Shown here: positions 46,481 to 58,500 of the stretch, in pieces
How positions within the stretch are numbered: the stretch's first letter is position 1
Layout of the letters: each line of letters starts with the position of its first letter
NCBI RefSeq assembly: GCF_000003815.2
Contig: NC_049982.1
Location: forward strand, 23,761,380-23,825,379
DNA length: 64,000 bases
Source of the DNA: Branchiostoma floridae
Taxonomy: Eukaryota; Chordata; Leptocardii; Amphioxiformes; Branchiostomatidae
Reading direction: 5' to 3'
Program-made: the position numbers and the translations under genes
Notes under the pieces: model-generated
What the model saw: only the letters and a program-made list of their open reading frames with translations
Databases searched by the model: none
Told to the model about the DNA's origin: nothing

Positions 46481-49242
46481 GTTCAAGTATACCAAAGTTT
46501 ATGTATTTTTTAATCCTAATTTGCACACGCACCCCCACTCACGCCAAAGCTGTCGAAAATATAACCTTCTTGATAACGTTACGTTAACTAAACTAAACCC
46601 CCAGTTCTTTTGTAACCATGACGTGTATCCATGTATGTGGGTCCGGCGCCGGGCGGTCTTTCCAAGGATGTAAGGAATTCAATAAGGGACATAATGACAG
46701 ATAGCATCCAACACAGATATGGATATATTTCTGAATGCAGTTTGTAATGGACATTCTGTTACCACAATATAGTAGCTTCAATGCACTGCTTAAAGAGAAA
46801 GTTGACATACACATTGTTTTTCTGCTCTGTGTAAATCATCCTGAGACAGTGTACAGTTTAGAATAGGGCGTGGAATATATCACGAGAGAATTAATGACAA
46901 AAAAGGCGCTTATTCAGTCAATCAGACTGGTATTTTGCCATGCCAGATCCCTAGACCTGCATCGATACGTACTAATGGCAAGGGTACTCACATCTATTTG
47001 ATGCACACATAATCAGTCATAATGTACTGTGATGTAAAAAATATACAATGGCAAAGGAAGTGGCTAATGAATAGCCCCACGTTTTAAGTGATTTGGTAAC
47101 TGGGCTTTGTGATGTTAATAGAAATTTATCTTTTGGACACTTTCTAGATATTTGCTCGAGAGGATTGTTATAACTGTTGACAATGACTCCGTTTACAAAT
47201 GACTTTTCATTTAGTGCTGCATCCATTATGCAATACTTGCACAGTCTCCCCCGAACTGGCAGCTTCTTATACATATAAGGTCATTTTTTTCTTCCTATTA
47301 CTTATTTTGCAAAATTGATGTTGTCTGTAATTGTGTAGACATGTATTCTGACATTGCTTACCTAAGAATGTTCTGTTTTTTTGTTAAACTGATGTAGCAT
47401 TTGTAATCCCTCAAACGTTTGCGTTTTTCGTCTATATTCAGATGTTAGTCTAAGAATGTTTTGTTCTTGTAATGCCGATGTGATACGTATTTGTATCAGA
47501 TCTTTTAATGTTTGTAAATGTCTTGGTGCCTGTTTAAAATTTTGTTGTTGTTTCTGTTCTCGTGAGTGTTATGTTTCTATATGTGTAAAGCAGGTGTTGT
47601 GTTGTACCAAGAGCTGACGTTCTGTGTTCATAAATGTGCTATATAGCTTAGATGGCGTTCTTTTTACCTAAAAGACCTGTTACTTACATTAGGTGTGTTT
47701 ATTTTTGAAGTTTTTCACTGTCATTAAACACAATATTTTCTCAGCTTGAATTTCGGTCGCTCATCCGTCGACCTTCGTCAGGAATGGTGATTCAATTACT
47801 CTGAGAACGTGACCTAGGGACACGTGACTCAAGTAAAGAATCGTAGATGCCTTGCAAGCGGTCTCTGTTAAATGTCGGCTGGTGTGCTCTTATGTAGATG
47901 TGTTTATATTTTTGATGCCTCTGATGTCTTTGTTAGTCTTTCGATTTTTTTTAAAAATTTGTATTATGCGTATATAAAAAGCTTAATGTGTAAACTTGAA
48001 ACCAGGGAAGGCAATCTGTACAGAAACCCAGGGATGTCACCCATGCACAGAAGTCCTAGGGAAGATCCAGGGGGATAAACACAGAAAGAACAGAAAATCC
48101 ATGGGGGGGGGGGATAAAAACTCCTGTAAGTCCTACGAAGTAAACCTAGGACCACAATGAGTTAATCGTATGGATTTTATGAAATTTAATGCATTGTCTA
48201 CATGAATAAGTAAGGGTAGGGTTGGTTTGCAGAAGGGAAGGAAGTGTTAGTGTAACGCAAGGGTGGTGGTAGAGTGGTCTCAATGGCGCGCCTTACATGG
48301 AGTTCGGGAGAATAGCTACCGGTGTTTTTCATACGCTCAAAACCCAAGAAAACACAAGTCTTGCTACGTTTGAGGCTTGTATTGTTCCCCCCTCCTCTGT
48401 CTCTAGTGTATAGATTTGACAATGATTGTATTAAATTGTGTATACATGTTGTTGTAATTGAATTGCACGTGTGCAGTAAATAAGTACGTATTAGCAATGG
48501 ACAATAAGTACCACTGTAAGTCTTTCGCAAGTTTAGTAATTCATTGTGTATACATGTTGTCATGTAATGAAATTAGAATATTGACATAATGTCTAAATTA
48601 TGCAATATCAACATTTTGGAAGCCACTTATCGAATCTTTCTTGGAACAAAATCACTTCCCTTTCATAATCATAATTCATAGACACAGCATATTATCTTCA
48701 CCGTGTACCTTTTTCCGTCTTTTCCTAACACTTGCTAGAACTTTACATTTCCTTTCATTTCCCATTATTACCCTTGCCAATATTCAACAATTGTATGGAT
48801 AGAAAAATACCACCCTATAACAGTATCTTCTTCACCTGCTAGACTGCTAGATTTAGTTCATATGTCCAGTCGATTACTAAAGGGGGGGGGGGGCTAAGAA
48901 CAAAATTACATGGTACTTGATAAGCCAACAATTAAACAACGAACATTTTTGTTTCATCATCGACATACAACGTTACGTGGCGACCAACTTTATCAATGTA
49001 AACATTAAAAATGTTCTAAAGAACAATAGACAATCGTGTCCCATCTCATAATTACTACTGGTTAAAGATCATTGTAGGAGAAACTGACATGAAGATATTT
49101 TGTTAAGATATCGTCATGTTTGTCGATGTTGCCTGGTTTTTGTTTGAAAGAATAATTACAAGAATTTGTATTTACTACAGGTACATTCGCAGTCACGGCT
49201 AGAATTACCTAACATAAGAAACATCTCTTTCTTCTCTTTCTT
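46481..49242. other. Intergenic sequence between HSPA12 copies
   Basis: No gene is supported. It has poly-G runs at 48103-48113 and 48882-48893. On the minus strand, a ribozyme-like core motif lies at 47781-47751. Short open frames on either strand have no domain. Confidence 0.5.
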
Positions 49243-49904
49243 CATTACCTTCGCCAAGAAGGTTGAATTTTGGGTATCGTTTGTATGTGGGGTGTGTGTT
49301 TGTAGAAGAACAGCATATTCAAGGATGCCTGCAAGGATCAAATTGATATTTGGTATTTGGGTAGGTCTTTATGAGACCTGGAAACGATTGGATTTTGCCC
49401 CGTGGCTTGTTACGGCACTGCAGCAGAACTTTCGGGTTTGATATCTTGATTAATTTGCACAATTAATGAGGAAATTGTCGAAAGCCGCTCAGTTCCATTT
49501 GCAATATGAGACGTCATTGGTAAATGAGTAAGATAAGAATATGATAAATAAGCATTATGCAAATAAATACCTAATTTGCATAAGTAATGAGAAAATGCAA
49601 TGACCCCGTTGTGGTAAATGACAGGAAAATTTCTTACTTGTATCATTTGGAAGTTATGAACAGGTGAATATTGATTATGAAAATTAGGACCTAATTTGCA
49701 TAAATTATCAGAAAATGCGATTAAACCATTCTTTCTTAACATAGATTGTGTATGTCTGTCATTTGGATGGAAGAGATGATTGACTTATATCATTTTATGC
49801 AAATTTTGGCCTTTTTTGCAAAATTATTAACAAACACAATTGAAATACCGGTTTTAAAGGCTAAAATCATTTGGCGATGGTATGGGGTCGTGGAACTCTA
49901 GTTC
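49243..49904. mobile_element. ACCTTCGCCAA element, copy 1, overlapping the 3' end of HSPA12 copy B
   Basis: It begins ACCTTCGCCAAGAAGGTT and ends with TTTGGCGATGGTATGGGG then TCGTGGAACTCTAGTT. The same start and end frame the copy at 60377-62032. The interior has repeated AATTTGCATAA and GGTAAATGACAGG blocks. Its last bases run into the final codons of the HSPA12-like copy B. Non-coding; class uncertain. Confidence 0.7.
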
Positions 49905-52900
49905 TTTGTGATCAGACTAACATGGCATGTGACATTTGAACCCGACTCGATGTCGATGGCAGTGGCAGTGATTTCTGTTCCTCCAAACTTGATTTTTAAT
50001 TCTATGTCTCGCTCTGTCCCTTTCGTGGTATCTGGGCTGCTAACCGTGATGCTACACCCTTCACGGATCACTCCTTCATCGTCTACAAACTTAGGGTTCT
50101 TTGCTTGAGTGACATAAAAGTCAAATGTGATCTCTGTATGGTCAGGCTCAATGGGGTGGAATTTAAATGTCTTACTTTCACCAATACGCAGTGCCTCGTC
50201 CATCCGCACGAGAATTTCAAATATGTCTCGGCATCTTACTCTTCCAGTGCTTGTTGTAAACTTCTTACTCAAAGGATGCACACCCTCTTTAAATGTTCCA
50301 CACGCATCAACACCATACGTCCTTGCACTGATCCTCGTTTGGATGATCTTTGGGCTATCCCCGAACATAACCGCGCCTTTCACAATGGCCATTTCAGGAT
50401 CGGCTGGTACCAAGATACGGTACTTATTCTGAAACTCCTCTCTGATGGCCTTTTGTAGGACTGCAGACCCTGAGAAGCCACCCACAAGGAAGAAATATCT
50501 CACATCCTTTAACTCGCGATTGCGAAGGAGACTCCTAATGTGCTCAATAATGGAACTGACTGCTGTCTTAAAAAAATGTTTCATGATACTACCGTTAAGG
50601 CAAAGGAAATCTTTGCTTATCATTACCTCGCCGCCGGGACACCGCTGTTTGATGATATCATGAATAGTCAGCTCAGTATTGCAGTTTGCCTTCGTACAGT
50701 GGTCTATGAAGCTAGTTGGCAGTCTGACTCTAGTTGGCAGATCTTGAATAGACCGCTCGGACCGCTTCTTCATCTCAAAATCCCCAATGATCTCTAACCA
50801 GTCAGATGGGTATGAATTCTTATATCGGTTTACTACATTTTCCCCAAATATGTCTTTGAGCTTCACCTCTAACTCTTGATCCACCTTACTCCCACCCCAC
50901 GCTCCCCCTGTAGCCCGGTAGATCTCGTGAATGGAGTCATCTGGCTGGATACGATGAGCGGTGATGTCTACAGTACCTCCTGAACAACATCAACAACAAA
51001 TATGTAAACCAACCTACTACCCAACAAAGCAAGGAATGAACAAACCACACAATCAAACAATCAATCAATCAACCAGCCGACAATCCATATGCGTATCTGA
51101 CTAATTAGACCTAACATACGAGCAAACAATCAACCAACTGACCAACTAACCTTCAAAAGAATCAACAAATAAATGAAAGCAACGGGCCCCCAAACAGTCA
51201 AGCTCACAGAAAGCCAACATAAATGTAGTCATCCCCACGGGAAACTGAAGTGTCAGTCTGCTGAGACAGCAATTTCTAATTCCATCTTCTACAGCTGGGT
51301 CTTCTTGTAATATCGATCTTCTTGTGGTTACTAGTATCTATTGATGATGTCTAATACATTGTATACTACATTGGCATTGCAGTGAGCTGATTAGAAGGAT
51401 GCACTAAACCTTACCCCCACAGTCCACCACTAAGTAGCTCGTGCCGTGCCTTGCTATGACATCTCGCACAAGCGCTTCATCAGTTTCCTCTGCAAAGTCG
51501 ACCAGCTTTAGCTCGCGACACCACAGAGACGCTGCCTCCGGTTCGAGGGCGATGATGAGTTGTTCAGGCATTTTGGAGCTTAGCAAGTCAGCCTAAAGGA
51601 ATTGAGAAAACGGGTACATGTCAAGAGTTAATGACTTCAGCAAAATTTGTCTTAGCCCTATGTACATTAATGCGAAGATGCGCCTACGTACATTTTGATA
51701 AAGAAGTTGTCAACCTGTACATGTATATATAATACCTGGTAGGCAGCGTCTCTCATGAACTGACGAGCACTTGACTGCCAGATGGCTGGAACGGTCAGGA
51801 CCCACTGTATGTCGGCTGTTGTGAACTCCACGGATGTCCTCTCTTTCATTACTTGTAGGGCCTTATCCTTCAGGAAGCGGAGAGCGTGCGCAAAGACGTC
51901 CATCGCACGCAGTCGTTTTCCATTTCTTGCGGTTAACTTGGTATTCTTTGTGATAGTCTGTAAAGTATAACGATATTCATACAAATGTAACATACAATTA
52001 AAGACAGTCAAACCTTCCCAAGCAATCACCTTTTCAAGCCAACCACCTGGTCATCACAACCGCTTTTTCTCGGTCCCCATTGACGTATCAAACGACCTCT
52101 TTAAGACGGTCACCTGTCCAAGGCGACCACGACCACCAAAAATTGGGACCAAATCCCATAACGACAGCATCATTTTCAATCTTGATGTGGCATCAATTTC
52201 CGATGATATCTAGCGCGAATTTGTGCCGAAATCGGATTTTGGCTGCCATACGATGTTATGTTCAAAATAAAGATGGCGGCGGATGCACGGGGGTGGGTCA
52301 TTTTGGCAGTCTCGATGGACATTTTGCTGTAAGAAAATCTTAATCTAATTCCTACCGCGGGATTTTGTGAAACATCTGTAGAAACTTGCGCTTTCACGTG
52401 CAGGCCGCCCGCGAGGTGAGCAGGGAAGTGTCATGCCCAGTTTGTTTACCTTTCATATGACAGCGCCCCAAACTCCATCTGTACATTAGTCACAACAGAG
52501 CAATTCAAGGCATTCGATAGGATTGATCACCCTACAGCAATCGTATGCTAGACCTAGAAGTACGCCCAGCTTTGATACGTACCTTGGGTTTGTAGTTTCA
52601 TCTCAGACCGGCGTCAAACAGTCCGCTACCAAGGTACTAAAACCTCTGACTGGCGGTACCTAACCTGTGGCGTCGCAAAAGGTACTTTGTCAACCTCGTC
52701 AAAGAGTACATATCGGACGGGGTAGTCGCTTCTCCATTACAATGTTCGGTTTGCTTTAATACAAGGAGTAAAGAAGACGGAGCATTGTTGTGTAAACAGT
52801 CAAAATCGGCGGGCGAAATATCCTATCGCCCAAACACGTTTTGCTTGGTGCAACGTTTTTTTTTTCAAACCCACTGCGCTACTACCTTTGCAGTGAGAAC

Positions 52901-54529
52901 ACCCCTTTTCCCTATTATAACCTGTACAGCAGGGTTGAGTTGAGAACTACAAGTTGAAGACGCACGTAACCCGACCCGCATGGGAAATGCAGCTACCATG
53001 GCAGCAGCCCTGGCGACAGCGTTTAGAGGCAGGGCGTGCCCTGTAAGGCGTAAAATGCAACTTGTCACCAATCACAGCCAACAAAGCGGTAACGACGTCG
53101 TGTCAATCACGAAGAAGCGCGGAAATTTGCGAAAAAAAGGGAAACGGCGATGTTTCCCGAGAACCCAAAATAAGCCCGTGATTGGTCGTGTAAAATAAAC
53201 GGAAATCTCCGAACTCCCGAGCTTCGATATCGAAATTTCTGGAAGAGTCTTAAGCTTGTGACTGTGATTACCGGAGGGACCGGACAAAATGCATTATTGA
53301 ATTATTTCGCCTAGGCGTCAACCAGTCAAGATGATGACGCGGAAACTGTTGCTCCTAGTCCAAGTGTTCAGTGACAAGGACAAGGGGCAGCGATTGAGTC
53401 AACGCCGGGACACTGATCGTGAGGAAACGACGTCGGGACCGCGGTGGAGTTTGAGCCTCCCAAATCCAGGCGCAAACTTGTCTATAACTTTTCATCAAAA
53501 ATGTCGCAAGAATCGGCCGTGGCTTCGTCACATCGGAGACGAAGACGATGAAAAGATTGAGTCTGGCGTCTATTTATGGTTTGCACGAGGAGGAAAACAT
53601 CCTTTGTCGATGGCACTGTAGAACTATGAAAATTATCAGTGTGGCGGTGTACGAGCATCCGAAATGTGCGATACACACACGATGGCCAAGAAAAAATAGA
53701 TTACTGTGTCTTTGAAGTACCGTGTCAGGATCGTAATAAATTCTAATTTCCCGACATACATTTTTAAATCGTACAAGGTCAGGTTGGTGCCGATCTAGCC
53801 TCCGTCGCAGACTTCGAGCGGGGATGACTTTTATTCTATTTTTATGGGGCGGTGTGTGTGTGTGTGGGGGGGGGGGGGTCGTCGTTGGTTCTGTTGGTTC
53901 TGGTCCTGTAAAACTTTGGAAATATTCATGGTGTCGTTAGTCTGCCCGGGTGGTCGTCTTGAGTAGGTTTGTAATTAATTAATAAAATACAGAAAGTCTA
54001 AACCATGCAAATCAGTCCGTGGATAACTAAAATTCTGCATTCACTGTAAAAGAATGCACACGTTTATGGTTTATGAATGATATTCAAAAGGTTTCAAGGT
54101 TTCCGAGCACCTCCCGGACCAGTGTCCGTGGATAAGATAACACTGTATGTATATGTAGTTTAACGTTACTGATGCTGCAATTCTTAACAAATAGTCTATA
54201 TTTTATTTCCAATCTACCTGGTCATCGCCTTCCTTGAATAAGCTCATCTTGAACAGATCAAAGAAGTAGTACTTCGTGTCGCCTTTTTCTTCCAGCATGG
54301 CGTATTCCTCCTTTGCTTCGAAGCCGAAGCTACGGAACCTTTCTTTGGGATCCAGCAGTAGACATGTTGGCGTTTTCAGCGCCTGGTATCCTTTTTCGTT
54401 TCCCCAAGCCTTGTTCACCAGGATTCCCCTTTCACCTTCTTGATGGTTGAACGAAAACGCGAAACCACTGAATGTTGTTCCAAAGTCAATTGCTACTACA
54501 GCCATATACTGGCTGGATGAAGCAGCCAT
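49898..54529 (-). CDS. HSPA12A: HSPA12-like Hsp70-superfamily ATPase, copy B, 4 exons
   Basis: Exons 54529-54218, 51957-51736, 51592-51415, 50979-49898. The exon boundaries and phases are the same as in copy A: 1794 bp, 597 residues. Exon 1 is identical or nearly so to exon 1 of copy A, and so is its upstream region. The first about 130 bp of exon 4 are also near-identical, while exons 2, 3 and the rest of exon 4 are clearly diverged. All three ATPase loops are kept (IDFGTT, VDCGGGTVDI, FLVGGFSGSAV). No stop or frameshift occurs, so both copies may work. The C-terminus is LITKN then TAG, ten residues shorter than in copy A, because an ACCTTCGCCAA element abuts the coding sequence and supplies the stop. 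Intron 1 is 2260 bp, against 160 bp in copy A. Confidence 0.9.
51958..54217. other. Intron 1 of HSPA12 copy B, no gene seen
   Basis: Holds repeat-like sequence at 52010-52140 (AAGCCAACCACCTGGTC ... CCACCAAAAATTGGGACC) and a GT/poly-G tract ending at 53878. Open frames of 60-96 residues on both strands (52980-53198, 53331-53621, 53482-53676) overlap one another and have no family resemblance. Its length and content, unlike the 160-bp intron of copy A, suggest inserted DNA. Confidence 0.5.
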
Positions 54530-55225
54530 AACTTCGTTCGTCTCTGGAATTGTTCGTCACTAACAATTGTTTGCACTCCTTCACTTCAGACTAACAGTAG
54601 TCCGACGTCGACTGCCCAACGATGTTTTGATTAGGGGTGAAAAGTCCCGGCTACCTGTTATACATATGAACAATGGTATTTGCTCTTGTGATATTTTTGT
54701 CATGGTAACGTCGCTTGCTCTATTTGTTCACGGTATGTAAGGTATGTACTTAAGAGTTCAAGTCACACGTTAATCATACCCAATTTCAAAGCAAGTTTAT
54801 GTCCTGTATCACGGACCATCCACTCCCCCCAACCCCAACCTCAGGTAAACGACTCAGCTATGCGCAATAATCTTCGCAAATCAAAATCATATGATTAAGT
54901 AGACAGGAACAGTCCATCAAGATACGTACGTAAACTTCAGCGTCTGGGAGTATCATCGGAAACCACCTTAAATCAAAATGAGGGCTGAAAATACCTAAGA
55001 TTATAATTAGTATCAAAACATTGTGTTGAATGCCTTTATCCAACCATTAAGTTTAGTTTTGCCAGTCTATGTTGCTGCAGCTGTTGTTTGTCCAGACCCT
55101 TGGGAGAAAAGAGACGCTTATGCGTCATAACACAGCTCCTTAATGATAATGTTAATATTGATGTCTATGAGATATGTTGTTCGCAATGTGCACCATTTCG
55201 CTCAGCAAATCAAATCAAGTCAAAT
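54530..55225 (-). promoter_or_regulatory. Upstream region of HSPA12-like copy B, duplicate of copy A upstream DNA
   Basis: Matches 45522-46240. Differences are a short deletion near 54934 and scattered changes that become frequent after about 55090. Confidence 0.65.
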
Positions 55226-55551
55226 CAAATTCACAAGCCCTTTTACGTACTAAGAACGTATACTGGCATTGCAATTATCATCTGTGACTTGATTCGTGGA
55301 ATAATTCAGTCACCTTCTCTTGTAGATTCCAAAAAGACGAATGTAATAAAAAATACATTTTAAATAGCACTCTTCAATAGATCAATACAAATACTGTAGC
55401 TTAGCAATCAGATCACGTAAGTTACTCTTCACCTGTGCCACCTCTTTATATCTGATCATTGTCAACATTCTCACCACATACCGCGTTAATCGGTGGCTGT
55501 GTGTATAAGGTTACCAGGTGACGCAAATGACTTCATTGAATCGCTCCAGTC

Positions 55552-58500
55552 ATGGCAGGTAGACCACGTACTGCACCGATGTCGGCTCCTTCCTCATCGC
55601 GGACACGTCAGCATGTGCAAGATATTGAACCCGCCGAACAGATGAACGAATGGGTGGATTCTATCACAAGTCATATGACGACAACTGTCTTTAATTGGAG
55701 CAAAGAAATGTCCAGTTTGTCGTCGGAAAATAAAAGGCTATCGGAGGAATTGCAGAGTCTGAGAAAACGGTGAGAGCTTTCCATTACAACAACCGGGGGC
55801 GTATTCAGTACTGGCTGTATCTTAACTTGTCTGATAGGAGTTTGGATTTATAGTCTTTAAAATCAAGTCCATTTGAAATGGTTCTTCGTCAAACGTCTCA
55901 GATTCGCCCCCTGAGGTCTGCTGATCATTTTCTGCCATGTCCACGTTTTACATTTGTGTGGGGGAACCATAGATTATCAACAACATATTATACTATAACG
56001 TTATATACTCTACAGTTTTCAATTGATGTATTTTCATGACGATGTTTTGCGTAAGTAGAACTTGGCCTGCGGATCAAATTTATGTTTAGATTTTGAATAC
56101 CTAGCGACCTGATCCAAGGCCATTTCCACCATTACGACGTCGACTGAGTAATCTTTTACAAACGGCCGCGGAACATTTCCAATTGAAAAGATGGCAAGAA
56201 CTGCCACAACACTGTTGCTGCGCGGTAGTTGTTGTTCTTACGGGGCCCACGACCAGTACGAGTGTTTTCATATTGAAATAATTCTTTAATTTCTTGCTCT
56301 TTATGTAATTTTTCCTGATTACTCCGTATTTTGATTGTTTTCCGTGGCAATGTATGATAATATCAGCATGCATTAAATATATGTGTGGTCGTGCCAGAAA
56401 TGTAAGATGCGCGCAAGGAGATTTTATCATCTCCTTGACCAGGCAACCTCATCTGATCCGGTTCCCAATTTACATCCATACCAGGACTGCGGGAATCGCA
56501 GAGAAACTGGCAGTAAGAGATCAACAGAACGTGGAGGACCTCAGAGACCCAAACAGACCTTCGAAGGTTTCTGAACGGTATTTGCTGTTTAAAGATGAAG
56601 AGCGACAGGATGCAATTGACGTCCTGAACCAATGCTGCCAACGGAACAAGAACAGTAATGCAAGGCTTGTTTGTGAGACGTTTGAAGTAGGTTCACAATA
56701 AGTTTATGTGAGGTACCTATTACAACATAGCCCCCCCCCCCCCGACTATTCTAATGACAGTATAGATTCACGAGAAATTTGATTCACGAGACCAATTTAC
56801 ACATGATTTTTCCCATTTTGGGGCGTCTCTTGAAACTACTTGTTTTTATCCAATAAAAATGTGTATTTTGGGCTTCAGTGATGTGACACCGGCCGATAAA
56901 AGGTATGATATCTGAGCTAGGCGTGAAAGGCCGTTTGGCACTTGTATCACTTGTGTTGATAAAGGTGTTTTATTACATGGTTGCGTGCTATGGGGATAAT
57001 TCGAAAAAATCGGACGCCCATGGCATTTGTTTGACTAATCGCCAAGCAGATCCTACGGCAGCATAAGATAGTATCAAAAGCTGAGAGTGGAGTGAAGCCG
57101 GCCTAGGAGTGTGTTTGGCCACCCATGTGGCTGATGACTCGACTCCCTTTGGCCTGCTACACTCCCTAGCCAGCTTTGATACTATCTTATGCCACTGGTA
57201 AATCTGCCTGGAGATTAATGTATGACATCCGTTTGGCGAGGGTGCACAATTATAGTCCAGTTCGCGTCCAAGACTTGTAATTATGTTGAACGATATGACA
57301 CTGGCATCAATATCGATGTTGTCTTGCACAGATCGCCTACGAAGTTGCAACAGAGGCAATAAGCAACGTACAAGAGAATCTACTACAGACCTTGAAATCC
57401 CCACTATCAGCTCGTGAAGGGACACGGAAAGAAGCTGTACGTTTCCCATGTGAAATTGTCGGTTAGAATCCAAATGTTATCATACATGACACAATCTAGA
57501 CCTGTTGTAAAGCTTCCAGTCATTAGACACTCTGATATGTTCTCCGTATGGTTTAATTCTTTGGCTACCAACGACTTCCTCTATGTTTTCTTCAATGATT
57601 GATATCTAACAGCGTCGACTGAAATTGCCCATATTTGGTCCAAAGGGGCCACTTTGAGTTTGATACAAAATTATATCAAGGATTATAACGACAATCAAAC
57701 ACAGTATTGTTCATACTTACACGTATATTTTGGCTTTCTCTCTTAGGTCCAAATGGATCCGGGATCCAAGATAGAAATGACACCAAATGTACGTGTAAGT
57801 ATGAACAATACTGTGTTTGATTGTTCTTATGTTCCTTGATATTATTTTGTTCAACATACAATCGTTACAGGGTAATCCTTAAAAAGCTGTCGACCATCAC
57901 AATACGTGCAAAGCGTCAGTAAGAATTTAGGTAACTGCGAAACCGAATGGGCTTTATCGTACAGATAATACATACCGTTGCCGTCGAAGTAATAATAAAG
58001 CATTTCATTTTGTCAATTTTCGGCTGAGATGGCATTGTATTCTATAATGTTACCATTTTAGACTGGGGTTCACCTCAAGCGCCCCAAAAGTACCCAATCA
58101 AAGACAAGCTTTGGAGATGAACACGTACGTAACATCATGGAAAGTGCATCAGCCTACCTGAGGAAGACGTCAAAGGAAGTCGACACCTCGGCAATGGAGG
58201 AGGTGAGATATTGTCCCTTCTTCAAAAATGCATACCAGGTTTCACGATACTATTGAGTATTATCATATACTAGTAGCCAGGCGCCGCGGAACCGTTCAGA
58301 AGGTCACATTCCACGTTGGTTATGACGCCGTAACACATGGATTCCGGTCAGCCCGGTGTTAAAAATCAACACCGGTGCTGATTCTGTTTAACACCTGACC
58401 AATCAGAAGGAGCGACACACAGGAAAGTAACCAATCAGAATAGCACAGAGCATGGACCAGACCCAGCAGGGAGGAATGATCATGAATACAGTACAGTAAA

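Noticed and set aside
53331-53676. Open frames of 96 (+) and 64 (-) residues in HSPA12 copy B intron 1
   Set aside because: Mutually overlapping, with no family resemblance and no splice context.
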